NCBI GenBank assembly: GCA_946553045.1
Contig: CAMNRO010000028.1
Span: 1-34,942, forward strand
From: an uncultured Porphyromonadaceae bacterium
GTDB lineage: Bacteria > Bacteroidota > Bacteroidia > Bacteroidales > Muribaculaceae
DNA: 34,942 nt
Direction: 5' to 3'
Part shown: piece after piece, positions 19,163-28,078 of the stretch
Layout: every line of letters starts with the position of its first letter
Numbering within the stretch: the first letter of the stretch is position 1
Program-made: the position numbers and the translations under genes
Notes under the pieces: model-generated
Databases searched by the model: none
The model's input: the letters and a program-made list of their open reading frames with translations, nothing else
Told to the model about the DNA's origin: nothing

Positions 19163-21114
19163 TCGGCCGGTTCGATTATGAGGGCGAGGCCGCCGTTGCG
19201 GGCTATTTTGGCTTTGAATGTGTCGCCGGCGCCGACGGTGCCGTTCTTAATACGGTAGTCCATGGCCTGGCGGGGCGCGTTGATTCCGTCTTCAATCCAT
19301 GTGGCCTTGTATTTGCGGCCCTTGTCGAGGAAGTCGAGGGGCAGGTCGAGTGTGCGCCACTTGCTTCCGTCGCCGGTTATGGCGCCTACATACCACTTGT
19401 CGCCCTTGCGCTTGGCAATGGCCATATAGTCGCCGATTTTGGCGTCGATGAGGCGTGTCTCATCCCATGTCTGGGGTATGGCGGCGAGGAACTCGGTGCA
19501 GTCGTTGTTGCGCATGTAGAGGGTAGGGTTGTCGGCGAGCATCTGGATACCGCTCTCGAATATTACGAAGAGAGCAGTCTGGTAGGCTCGTGTGCCGATA
19601 GAGGCCGAGTTGGGGCGCTCCGAGGCGTAGCATTCGGGCTGTGTTGAAATCATGGCGCCGGGGGTATAGTCCATCGGACCTACGGCGTTGCGCATGAAGG
19701 GCAGGTAGAGAGTGTTCTCGGGTCGGCAGCCGCCCATCTGCTCCATGCCGCGCACGCCTTCGTACGAGAGCAGGTTGGGGTATTTGTGCTCCAGGCCTGC
19801 GGGCTTGAACGAGCCGTGCATGTCGACCATGAGGCCGTTTTTGGCCGCTTCGCGGCATACTCGCTCGTAGAAATCCACCATCCACTGGTCGCTGCGGTCC
19901 ATGAAGTCGATTTTCACGCCGGCCACGCCCCAGTCCTTGAACTGCTTGAAGAGGTCGAAGTTGTTTTCGGTTACGAGCCATGTAAGCCACAGGAACACGC
20001 CTACGCCTTTCTCCTTGCCGTAGCGGATAATCTCCATGAGGTCTACATCGGGGTTGGGGGTATAGGGGTCGAGAGTGCTCTTGGCCCAGCCTTCGTCCAT
20101 GAGTATGTATTCGAGGCCGTATTTTGCAGCGAAGTCGATGAAGTATTTGTATGTCTTGAGATTGCAGCCGGCTTCGAAGTCAACGTCGGGGCCGTAGGGT
20201 GTGGCGCCGTTCCACCATTCCCAGCTTACGAAGCCGGGTTTAATCCACGATGTGTCGTCGAAGGCGCGGGGCTGAGCGAGCTGTGTGGTGAATGTCTGTT
20301 CGATGATGGTCGCCGGGGTGCCTACGGCCATGAAGCGCCAGGGATAGGCTCGTTTGCCGACAGTGTGGGCCGTGTAGGGCGATTCTTCGAGTATCTTGAG
20401 GCTGCGGTCGCCGTTGGGACCGTAGCGCATGGGCACGCGGGGATATGTGGCCGAGAAACCGCCTTTGCCGTCGCCTTTGATGAACATGTGGGGATAGTCT
20501 TCCACGTCGCACTCCGATACGAGCACCACGTTGCCGTCGGCGAGCTCGAAGAGGGCGGGCAGGGTGGCCATGCGGTCGGCTACTGACCACTCGGCGAGCT
20601 TTTTGTGAGTGTAGGGCTCTTCATACGATGTTATGAAGCCGCCGGGCATCTGCAGGTGTGCCTGAGCGCCGTCGGCGAGGGTTACATTGTATTTTTCGTG
20701 TGCCACCTTAACGGAGTCGGCTTTGAGCGAGGTCACAAGACGGTGAGCCACGCCGTTGTCGTAGGCGCGCAGTTCGAGGCCGTAGCCTCCCTTGAAGTCA
20801 AGGGTGAGCTGATTGTATTTGTCGGCGATTTCGGAGTGTTTCATCGGCACCACGGGCTTGATGGTGCGGCTGACGCTGTTGCGGCGCACTTTTTTTACCG
20901 ATGGCTTGGCGCCGAAATCGCTGTCGGCGGTCTTGAGGCCTACACCTACGCTCTGCACGGCGATGTTGCCGTCGCGGGCCACGCTGTAGTGTATCGAATC
21001 ATCGACCGACACTGTCACGTCGATGTTGCCCGAGGGCGATTTGAGGGTGTAGTCTTTGGCAGATGCTGTCAAAGCCAGGTTTGCCAAAATGGCTAATACG
21101 GTTAGTTTATTCAT
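19159..21114 (-). CDS. GH97 alpha-glycosidase, retaining alpha-galactosidase type
   Basis: 651 aa. The start is placed at the Met before KLTVLAILANLALTASA, a clean Sec signal. The open frame continues upstream, but only as read-through of the GH127-like gene in another frame. The N-terminal beta-super-sandwich (SPSGNIDVTVSVDD, GYGLELRAYDNGVAHR) is followed by the TIM barrel: FVSWEWWNG, YILMDEGW, GVKIDFMDRSDQW (Asp403) and SYEGVRGMEQ (Glu452, Glu458). An Asp at the KIDFM position is the nucleophile in retaining GH97 alpha-galactosidases, whereas SusB-type inverting alpha-glucosidases use Glu bases. Periplasmic removal of alpha-galactose is therefore the favoured role. It starts 2 nt after the preceding stop and overlaps the AKR gene by 4 nt. 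Confidence 0.9.
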
Positions 21115-21116
21115 AG

Positions 21117-23123
21117 TTAGTTGTTTGATGTCGGGAATGCTGAAATGCGGAGACGGGCTGCGCCCATAGGTATGAGAGTGATGTCGTCGGCCTGTGCGGC
21201 GCGTGCGGCGGCAGGCGAGGGCAGTACGCCGGTAAGTCCTGTGGAGTCTATGCCCCATGAGGGTATGAGACGGCCTTTGGCCTTGACCTGGAGGGGTACG
21301 GAAGCTACGGTAAAGGGCTGGTCGTCGGCAGGCCACGGCAGACGCACCACCTCGAAGCCGGCTGTGGAATTGCTCTCGGGCAGAACGAGGGCATAGTTCC
21401 ACGGCGAGTCGGCATATATTTCGTAGGTAGGCCATTTTTCGGGGTCGGCGCCTTCAATCCAGTGCGAGTCGCCGATGGCCGAGGCCTTGGAGTCGACTTT
21501 TTCGTATCGTTCGTCTATCTTGAGCGACATAGTGAGGGGGCCGTAGTCTACCGACGCACTGTTCTGGTTTACAGCCCAGCGGCGCACCGACAGTTCCATC
21601 GGGAAGATGAGTTCCACGCAGTCGCCGTCGGCCCATTCGCGCTCGACGCGCAGATATTTTCCAGCCTCGGGCTTGCAGGACAGCATCTTGCCGTCGACAG
21701 CCACTCGGGCGTCCTTGGTCCACGACGGTATGCGGAAGTACATCGGGAATCTTGCCGGATTCTCGGCCGAGACCGTGAAGCGGAGTGTGTCGGAGAAGGG
21801 ATAGCGGGTGTCTTCGGCCACGCTGAAACCGTCGAATGAAGCCACACAGGGAGCGTAGACAGGGAATGCCACGCCGCCGTCGGCTGTGGCGTAGGCCAGC
21901 GACTGTGTGAATGCAGGCCAGCCGAGTCCGTGGTTATGCTGGCAGCAGCGGCTGCTGAAGGGATTCATGTTGAGGAACGGGCCTCTGTTGTCTATGCCGG
22001 GGTGATGGTTCTCGGAGTCGCTCACGGCCTGGTTGGGCGCCGTGATATATCGCAGAGCCTTGAGGTCGGCGGTCATCGAGGCCGGGAATGAGTTGAAGGC
22101 TATGTCTTCCATGTTTTCGGCCCAGAGAGGGTCGGCGTTGATGGAGAGCATGATACCGTCGGAGGCAAGCTGCTCGGCGAAGCCGCATGTCTCGGTGCCC
22201 TGGCGCGGGTCGATGTAGCCTATGCGGGCGTTCTCGTCGGCGCCAAACATGCCGCCCGGCACCTGGCCGAATGTGCGGCGGATAAGATTGTGTATATTAT
22301 ATGTGGCCGCCATGAGCGTGGAGTCGCCCGTGAGGAGGCTCACTTCGGCCGGCTCGCGGAAATACTGGGCGATGTTCACGTTGTGCCAGTTGGGGAGTGC
22401 GGCCGGATTGGTGCAGTCGGCATTGTTGCGGTGTATCTTCTCGATGAGCGGGAGCACCGATTTGTCGCCGGTCTGGCCGTAATACCATATCACCGACCAG
22501 ATGTTGTCGCCGCCGCGGCAGTTTTCCCAATAGTCTTCGAGGAAATCCTCGTCGGGGAGCGACATTTCCCAGTCGAAATAGCGCTTCATGAAGGGGAGCA
22601 CACGCTCGTCGCCGGAGTGCTCGTAGTAGCCTTGCAGACAGTCGAGAACAATCATCTGCGACCATACTTCAGGGTGGCCGTTCTTTATGTTTTCGGCCCC
22701 GAAGTAGCCGTCGGCGCGCTGCGAGGCAAGGATAGGCTCTATCCATGTACGGGCTTCGGCTGCCATGGCGCTGTCGCCGAGAATGTAGGCCAGGCGGCTG
22801 TAGCCGCGCAGCCAGTAGGGTGACTCCTCCCAGCCGTTGTGTGCGCCGGGCACAAGCCAGGCGTTGTTGCTCTTGTCGAGCCATGCCGAAATTTCGGCAA
22901 GATGGCCGTTGAGGCCGTCGCGCTGCAGCTCGAGCTGCTTTTTGAGCCAGCCTTCGGGCTTTATGGCACCGAGGGGCAGTTTTTCGAGTGCGAGCGGGCG
23001 CAGGGAGCCGGTGTCGGCGGCGGCCGTCGGGCGGTCGACGGTTGATACTTCCACGTCAGCCGGGGTGCTGCAGGCGGCTGTCAGCAGGCCTATTGCAGCG
23101 ATATATGAAAGTCCTGTCTTCAT
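21117..23123 (-). CDS. GH127-like (DUF1680) glycosidase lipoprotein
   Basis: 668 aa, lipoprotein signal ending LLTAAC. It has the (alpha/alpha)6 barrel of the beta-L-arabinofuranosidase superfamily (AHNGWEESPYWLRGY, GYFGAENIKNGHPEVWSQM) and C-terminal beta-sandwich domains (FRIPSWTKDARVAVDG). The residues known in GH127 as catalytic and zinc-binding have counterparts: Glu311 and Cys313 in GTETCGFAEQ and the double Cys393-Cys394 in SSRCCQHN. It could release L-arabinofuranose or a related sugar, but many DUF1680 members have other or unknown specificity. It overlaps the GH3 stop codon by 4 nt and is followed 2 nt later by GH97. Confidence 0.82.
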   Translation of the reverse strand: MKTGLSYIAAIGLLTAACSTPADVEVSTVDRPTAAADTGSLRPLALEKLPLGAIKPEGWLKKQLELQRDGLNGHLAEISAWLDKSNNAWLVPGAHNGWEESPYWLRGYSRLAYILGDSAMAAEARTWIEPILASQRADGYFGAENIKNGHPEVWSQMIVLDCLQGYYEHSGDERVLPFMKRYFDWEMSLPDEDFLEDYWENCRGGDNIWSVIWYYGQTGDKSVLPLIEKIHRNNADCTNPAALPNWHNVNIAQYFREPAEVSLLTGDSTLMAATYNIHNLIRRTFGQVPGGMFGADENARIGYIDPRQGTETCGFAEQLASDGIMLSINADPLWAENMEDIAFNSFPASMTADLKALRYITAPNQAVSDSENHHPGIDNRGPFLNMNPFSSRCCQHNHGLGWPAFTQSLAYATADGGVAFPVYAPCVASFDGFSVAEDTRYPFSDTLRFTVSAENPARFPMYFRIPSWTKDARVAVDGKMLSCKPEAGKYLRVEREWADGDCVELIFPMELSVRRWAVNQNSASVDYGPLTMSLKIDERYEKVDSKASAIGDSHWIEGADPEKWPTYEIYADSPWNYALVLPESNSTAGFEVVRLPWPADDQPFTVASVPLQVKAKGRLIPSWGIDSTGLTGVLPSPAAARAAQADDITLIPMGAARLRISAFPTSNN

Positions 23124-25600
23124 TTCACAGTGAGTTGTTTCGTGGTTTTGATGTCGCGCGAGGAGAAGCCGAGCATAATGTTGTAGAGACCCGGGTCGCG
23201 GGTGAAATCGTGTTTTTCCACGTCGTAGTATTCGAATGAGGAGGCCGGGAGGGTCATGCTTACCACGGCGCTCTTGCCGGGCTCGAGATACACCTTTTTA
23301 TATCCGCGCAGCTCCTTGACGGGGCGCTCGGCCTTGGCCTGGTCGGAGGCGTCCTTGCCTACATAGGCCTGGACCACCTCGGCGCCGGCGCGTTTGCCGG
23401 TGTTGGTGAGGCGGCAGCTGACCTCGACACAGCCGTTTGCGTCGGGTGCCGACACTTTCACGTCGGAGAGGCGGAATGTGGTGTACGACAGACCGTAGCC
23501 GAATGGATACTGCACCTCGCGGCCGAGCTTGTCGTAGCCGCGGTAGCCGGTGAAAATGCCCTCGGTGTAGGCAACGTGCTTGTCGCCGTCGGGGTCGTGA
23601 TAGCTGTTATAGGCGGGATTGTCTTCCCAGCGTTTCTCGAAAGTCATCGGGAGCTTGCCCGAGGGATTTACTTCGCCGAAGAGCACGTCGGCGAGGGCGC
23701 GTCCGCTCTCCTGGCCTGCATACCAGTTCCAGAGGAGGGCGTTGACGGTGGGTTCCCAGCCCTGCATTTCGACAGCTCCGCCGGCGTTTACCACTGCCAC
23801 AACGGGCTTGCGGCAGGCAGCGAGGCTGGCCATCAGCGAGGCGTCGGAGGGCGGCAGACCGAAGGAACGGTCGCTGTCTTCGGCCTCGGAGTCGGAATTG
23901 TGGCCTATGCATGCCACCACGAGGTCGGCTTCGGACAGTTTCTTTTCGAGGCGGCGGTCATTGTTGCCTATGCGGTCCCAGGTGAGTTGCACGGCAGCCG
24001 AGCCGCCGTCCTGATAGTATTCGAGGCATATGTCGTATTTTTTGCCTGCTTCGAGATGCTTGCGGAATGTCTTGCTGCGGAATGCGCCGTTGTGCCAGTC
24101 GTCAACGAGGGTTTCGCCGCCGAGCATGAAGCGATAACCGTCGTCGCCGCCCACGGTAAACTCATAGTCGCCTGTCACGTCGGGTACTACGGTGCCGCTC
24201 CAGCGCACCGAGTACTGCTGCGCGGGCATTCCGGCAATTTCCGGACCGTTGCCCCAGGAGTAAAGAATCTTGTTTTCGGTGGCGGTGCCTACGGGCTTGC
24301 CCTCGAGTCTCATGTTGCCGAAGTACTCGGCTTTGAGGCCCTTGTCGGCCAGGTCCTTGCCCGAACGCATGATGTCGGGGCGATAGTCGAGCTCGTCGAT
24401 AAGCTCCACTTCGATTCCGCGGGCCTCGCAGGCAGCCTTGATGCCGTCGTAGGCGCTCACGTAGTGTATGGGGTTGACATTGCCGCTGCCGCCGCCGCGC
24501 ACATAGCCTGTGGCGTTCTTGCCGGCGACCATTATCTTCTTGTATTTCCTGGCGTTGAGCGGCAGTATGTTCTTGCTGTTCTTGAGAAGCACCATGCCCT
24601 CCTGGGCCACCTTGAGGGCTGTGGCGACCGATTCGGGGTCGTCGAGAGGTATGTTCTTGTCGGCGCCTCGGTTTTCGAGCGCTCCGAATGCGATGGCCGG
24701 GCGCAGTATATTGAGCACTTTCTCGTCGATTTGCTTCATCGATATATGCCCCGTCTTGATGTGGTATGCGAGGTCGGCGGGGTTCATGTATTTCGCGTCG
24801 GGCATTTCGAGGTCGAGACCTCCGTCAACGGCAGGCAGACAGTGATGAGTGGCGCCCCAGTCGGACATTACGACGCCTTTGAAGCCCCACTTGTCGCGGA
24901 GCACGTCTTTGAGCAGCCAGGGCGATTCGGTGGTGTAGACGCCGTCGACGAGGTTGTAGCTCGTCATGAGCGCTCCCGATTCGGCTTCCTGCACAGCCGC
25001 CTTGAATGCCGGGAAATAGATTTCGTTGATTGTGCGTTCGTCGATGTCGTTGCTTATCTTGTGGCGGTCGTAGTCGGAGTTATTTGCGAAGAAGTGTTTG
25101 ATTGTCGCCATTACCTCCTGCGACTGAACGCCGTCGATGTAGTTCACGGCAGTGCGCGAGGCCAGATAAGGGTCTTCGCCCATATACTCGAAGTTGCGGC
25201 CGCACATCGGCGCGCGATATATGTTTACGGCAGGCCCGAGAAGAATGTCCACGCCGCGGGCACGGGCGTCGCGGCCGAGTGAACGACCATATTCGCGGGC
25301 GAGGTCTTCGTTCCATGTGGCGGTGAGCATGATGGTTGCGGGGTAGGCCGTCGATAGGCTGTGTGTGCCCAGGCCCTGGGGGCCGTCCGACATCTTCATG
25401 CGGCGCACGCCGAGGCGGGGAATGTCGCGGATATACATTGCGTCGACGCCGCCTACGAATTCGAGTTTTTCGCTGTCGATCATCTTCGACAGAATTTCTT
25501 TTGCCTGTCTGTCAACTTCGGGAGTCAGCCACGACTGAGCGCCTGCGCCCATTGCGCAGAAAGCGGCGGCAGCGGCTGTGATAAGGATAGTTTTTTTCAT
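23120..25600 (-). CDS. GH3 beta-glycosidase with PA14 insertion
   Basis: 826 aa from the Met of MKKTILITAAAAAFCAMGAGAQ, a clear Sec signal. The frame is open to 25801, but the extra residues are basic and unlike a leader. The barrel domain has MKMSDGPQG, the GRNFEYMGEDP loop, KHF and the nucleophile Asp247 in VMSDWGATH. The alpha/beta sandwich is interrupted at about 422-548 by a PA14 domain (LKAEYFGN.., GDYEFTVGGDDGYRFML, YYQDGGSAAVQLTW). A fibronectin-III-like domain closes the protein (SYTTFRLSDV, VQAYVGKD). Periplasmic beta-glucosidase is likely, but beta-xylosidase or other exo activities occur in this type. It is the first gene of the five-gene coupled block. Confidence 0.9.
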   Translation of the reverse strand: MKKTILITAAAAAFCAMGAGAQSWLTPEVDRQAKEILSKMIDSEKLEFVGGVDAMYIRDIPRLGVRRMKMSDGPQGLGTHSLSTAYPATIMLTATWNEDLAREYGRSLGRDARARGVDILLGPAVNIYRAPMCGRNFEYMGEDPYLASRTAVNYIDGVQSQEVMATIKHFFANNSDYDRHKISNDIDERTINEIYFPAFKAAVQEAESGALMTSYNLVDGVYTTESPWLLKDVLRDKWGFKGVVMSDWGATHHCLPAVDGGLDLEMPDAKYMNPADLAYHIKTGHISMKQIDEKVLNILRPAIAFGALENRGADKNIPLDDPESVATALKVAQEGMVLLKNSKNILPLNARKYKKIMVAGKNATGYVRGGGSGNVNPIHYVSAYDGIKAACEARGIEVELIDELDYRPDIMRSGKDLADKGLKAEYFGNMRLEGKPVGTATENKILYSWGNGPEIAGMPAQQYSVRWSGTVVPDVTGDYEFTVGGDDGYRFMLGGETLVDDWHNGAFRSKTFRKHLEAGKKYDICLEYYQDGGSAAVQLTWDRIGNNDRRLEKKLSEADLVVACIGHNSDSEAEDSDRSFGLPPSDASLMASLAACRKPVVAVVNAGGAVEMQGWEPTVNALLWNWYAGQESGRALADVLFGEVNPSGKLPMTFEKRWEDNPAYNSYHDPDGDKHVAYTEGIFTGYRGYDKLGREVQYPFGYGLSYTTFRLSDVKVSAPDANGCVEVSCRLTNTGKRAGAEVVQAYVGKDASDQAKAERPVKELRGYKKVYLEPGKSAVVSMTLPASSFEYYDVEKHDFTRDPGLYNIMLGFSSRDIKTTKQLTVK

Positions 25601-25903
25601 GGAACGATGATTGGTTCGGGTTTCTGTCGCGAAGTTACTGATTCGTTTTTTAATATATGTGCAGTCAGTTGCCAAAAGTGTGAGAAATTCACCATAGCGG
25701 CCTTTTGCCCGTCTCCGTGTCCTTGTCTGAGCCCGGTGTTTTTTGTGCGCAATCGTGCCAGTGTTGTATGTTTTGCGGGCGTGGTTTTCCGTTGTCCGCA
25801 AAGTATAGCTATTGTGCGCGCATACATACTTTATAAGAGCCCGATTATAGGTATCTTTGTGAAAGAAAAACTAAAACAACCTTAAACCAATCGCATTTCG
25901 GAT
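25601..25903. promoter_or_regulatory. Divergent promoter region between the two enzyme operons
   Basis: 303 non-coding bp separate the GH3 start (minus) and the GH31 start (plus). It holds a good plus-strand promoter (25852-25859). On the minus strand no perfect TAnnTTTG box was found; TAACTTCG at 25630-25637 would start transcription about 24 nt before the GH3 ATG. The flanking sequence CGAAGTTACTGATT resembles CGAAGTTACAGATT upstream of susC (8452-8465). Operator sites for an unseen regulator probably lie here. Confidence 0.5.
25830..25859 (+). promoter_or_regulatory. Promoter of the GH31-GH92-esterase-GH38 operon
   Basis: TATCTTTG at 25852-25859 is a perfect Bacteroidetes -7 box. A near-consensus -33 element TTTA lies at 25830-25833, with an 18-bp spacer. 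The predicted start is near 25865, leaving a leader of about 38 nt before the GH31 ATG. Confidence 0.7.
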
Positions 25904-28078
25904 ATGCAACTCGACAAAATCTTACTTGCTTTCGCCCTTTCGGGGGCAGCCGCGGCAACCGCAGCCAATGTGCCGGTAGCTTCGACCGCTCTTGTCGGCG
26001 ACGGCATAGCTCTTTTTGTGCCTCAGGGTTATGACCCCTCGAAAACACCCTCGCTGATGTTGGAGAAAGAGCCCGTGTACACCGGCGCTCTCCCCGCATC
26101 GTGGAATCTTGTGCCCGAATTTACAGTCACCGACGGCAAGGCCGGCGCCGTGCTGCGTGTGCCTGCCGGAACGAGCCTCTATGGCGGCGGTGAGGTCACA
26201 GGCCCGCTGCTGCGCAACGGCATGGAGATTCAGCTCTGGAACGTCGACAACGGCGCCTACCGTGCAGTCGACAACGGCACCCACCTCTATCAGACACACC
26301 CCTGGGTGATGGGCGTGCGCCCCGACGGCACCGCCTTCGGCATTCTTTTCGACAGCTCCTGGAAGGCGTATCTCGCCACCGACAACAGCGAAATCCGCTT
26401 CCGCACCGAGGGTGAGCCATTCCGTGCCTTCGTCATCGACCGCGCCACTCCGCAGGACGTGGTGAAAGGCCTTGCCGAGCTCACAGGCACCATGGAAATG
26501 CCGCCGCTGTGGTCGCTCGGCTACCACCAGTGCCGATTCTCCTACGACACCGAGGCCAAGGTGCGCGACATTGCCGCCAATTTCCGCAAGCGCAGCATTC
26601 CCTGCGACGTTATCTGGATGGATATCGACTATATGGACGGCTACCGTATCTTCACCTTCGACCCCGTGAAGTTCCCCGACCCCAAGACCCTCAACGACGA
26701 CCTCCACAAGGCCAATTTCAAGGCCGTCTACATGATAGACCCCGCCCCCAAGGCAGATCCCGAGTATTTTGTGTATAAATCGGGCACCGAAAACGATGTG
26801 TGGGTGAAACGCGCCGACGGCACCGAGTATCAGGGCAAGGTATGGCCCGGATATGCCGCTTTCCCCGACTTCACTTCGCCCGATGTGCGCCGCTGGTGGG
26901 CCGGACTCTATAAAGACTTCCTCGCAACGGGTATCGACGGCGTGTGGAACGACGTGAACGAGCCCGCCGTATTCGACAACGACCTCCCCGAGGCCGAGCG
27001 TACCGGCACAATGCCCGTCACCAACCGCCACCGTGGCGGCGGCGGTCTGCCCGCAGGCTCTCATCTGCTCTACCACAACGCCTACGGCCGCTTCATGGTC
27101 GAAGGCACCCGCGACGGCTTCCTCGACGTATATCCCGACAAGCGCCCCTTCGTGCTCACACGCTCCAATATCCTTGGCGGACAGCGCTATGCCGCCACAT
27201 GGACCGGCGACAACTACGCCGAACCCCTGCACATGAAGTGGTCGGTGCCGATGTCGATTACCCTCGGCCTTTCCGGCCAGCCCTACAGCGGTCCTGACAT
27301 CGGCGGCTTCCTCGGCAATACCGACCCCGAACTCTTCGCCGACTGGATTGGCTTCGGAGTCTTCCTGCCCTTTGCCCGCGGCCATGCCTGCGCCGGCACC
27401 AACGACAAGGAGCCCTGGGCATTCGGCCCCGAGGTCGAAAAAGCCTCGCGCATGGCTCTCGAACGCCGCTACCGCCTCCTTCCCTATCTCTACACATGCT
27501 TCTACGACGCCCACAACACCGGCCTGCCCGTGATGCAGCCCCTCTTCTTCGCCGACAACACCGATGCCGCTCTCCGCGCCGAGGACCAGGCATTCCTCAT
27601 GGGCGAGAATCTGCTTGTGGTGCCCACTTTCGCCGAGAATCCCGCCCTTCCCAAGGGTATATGGGAGGAAATAAGCCTTGTGCCCGGCGACCTCAAGGAG
27701 AAGCACCAGGCATCGCTCCGTCTCAAGGGCGGCAGCATTATCCCCGCCGGAAAGGTGATACAGCACACTGAGGAAGCAAGCCTCGAGCCTCTGACGCTCT
27801 ATGTGTGCCTCGACGAGAACGGCAAGGCCGAAGGCCGCCTCTATTGGGATGCCGGCAACGGCTGGGCCTTCCGCGACGGCGACTACAGCCTTATGACATT
27901 CAAGGCCGAGCGCGACGGCAAGAAGGTGAACGTGACCCTTGCCCGAACGGAAGGCAAGCGCGACGTGGCCGGCGAAATCAAGAACGTCGACGTAGTGCTC
28001 GTGCACAAAGGCAAGACATACAAGGCCAAAGGCAATCTCGCCGACGGTGTTACTATAAAGGTTCCTGCAAGAAAATGA
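25904..28078 (+). CDS. GH31 alpha-glucosidase-family enzyme (secreted)
   Basis: 724 aa with a Sec signal (about 1-22, ending AAATA). The GH31 N-terminal beta-sandwich (SLYGGGEVTGPLLRNG) leads into the barrel with WSLGYHQCRFSY, VIWMDIDYMDGYRIFTFD, the nucleophile Asp350 in GVWNDVNEPAVF and the acid/base Asp436 in TWTGDNYAEP. LGLSGQPYSGPDIGGF also fits. The pattern matches alpha-glucosidases of the ER-glucosidase-II type, so it may remove terminal alpha-glucose; GH31 also includes alpha-xylosidase and others. It opens the plus-strand operon and its stop overlaps the GH92 start by 4 nt (ATGA). Confidence 0.9.
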   Translation: MQLDKILLAFALSGAAAATAANVPVASTALVGDGIALFVPQGYDPSKTPSLMLEKEPVYTGALPASWNLVPEFTVTDGKAGAVLRVPAGTSLYGGGEVTGPLLRNGMEIQLWNVDNGAYRAVDNGTHLYQTHPWVMGVRPDGTAFGILFDSSWKAYLATDNSEIRFRTEGEPFRAFVIDRATPQDVVKGLAELTGTMEMPPLWSLGYHQCRFSYDTEAKVRDIAANFRKRSIPCDVIWMDIDYMDGYRIFTFDPVKFPDPKTLNDDLHKANFKAVYMIDPAPKADPEYFVYKSGTENDVWVKRADGTEYQGKVWPGYAAFPDFTSPDVRRWWAGLYKDFLATGIDGVWNDVNEPAVFDNDLPEAERTGTMPVTNRHRGGGGLPAGSHLLYHNAYGRFMVEGTRDGFLDVYPDKRPFVLTRSNILGGQRYAATWTGDNYAEPLHMKWSVPMSITLGLSGQPYSGPDIGGFLGNTDPELFADWIGFGVFLPFARGHACAGTNDKEPWAFGPEVEKASRMALERRYRLLPYLYTCFYDAHNTGLPVMQPLFFADNTDAALRAEDQAFLMGENLLVVPTFAENPALPKGIWEEISLVPGDLKEKHQASLRLKGGSIIPAGKVIQHTEEASLEPLTLYVCLDENGKAEGRLYWDAGNGWAFRDGDYSLMTFKAERDGKKVNVTLARTEGKRDVAGEIKNVDVVLVHKGKTYKAKGNLADGVTIKVPARK

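Noticed and set aside
21115-21435. N-terminal extension of GH97 by 107 residues
   Set aside because: The stretch is Arg-rich read-through of the upstream GH127-like gene in another frame. A clean signal peptide begins at 21114, 2 nt after that gene's stop.
25601-25801. N-terminal extension of GH3 by 67 residues
   Set aside because: It is basic, without a signal peptide, and covers the divergent promoter region. The signal peptide starts at 25600.
27805-28074. N-terminal extension of the second GH92 by 90 residues
   Set aside because: It is out-of-frame read-through of GH31 rich in Arg. The signal peptide begins at 28075, overlapping the GH31 stop by the usual 4 nt.
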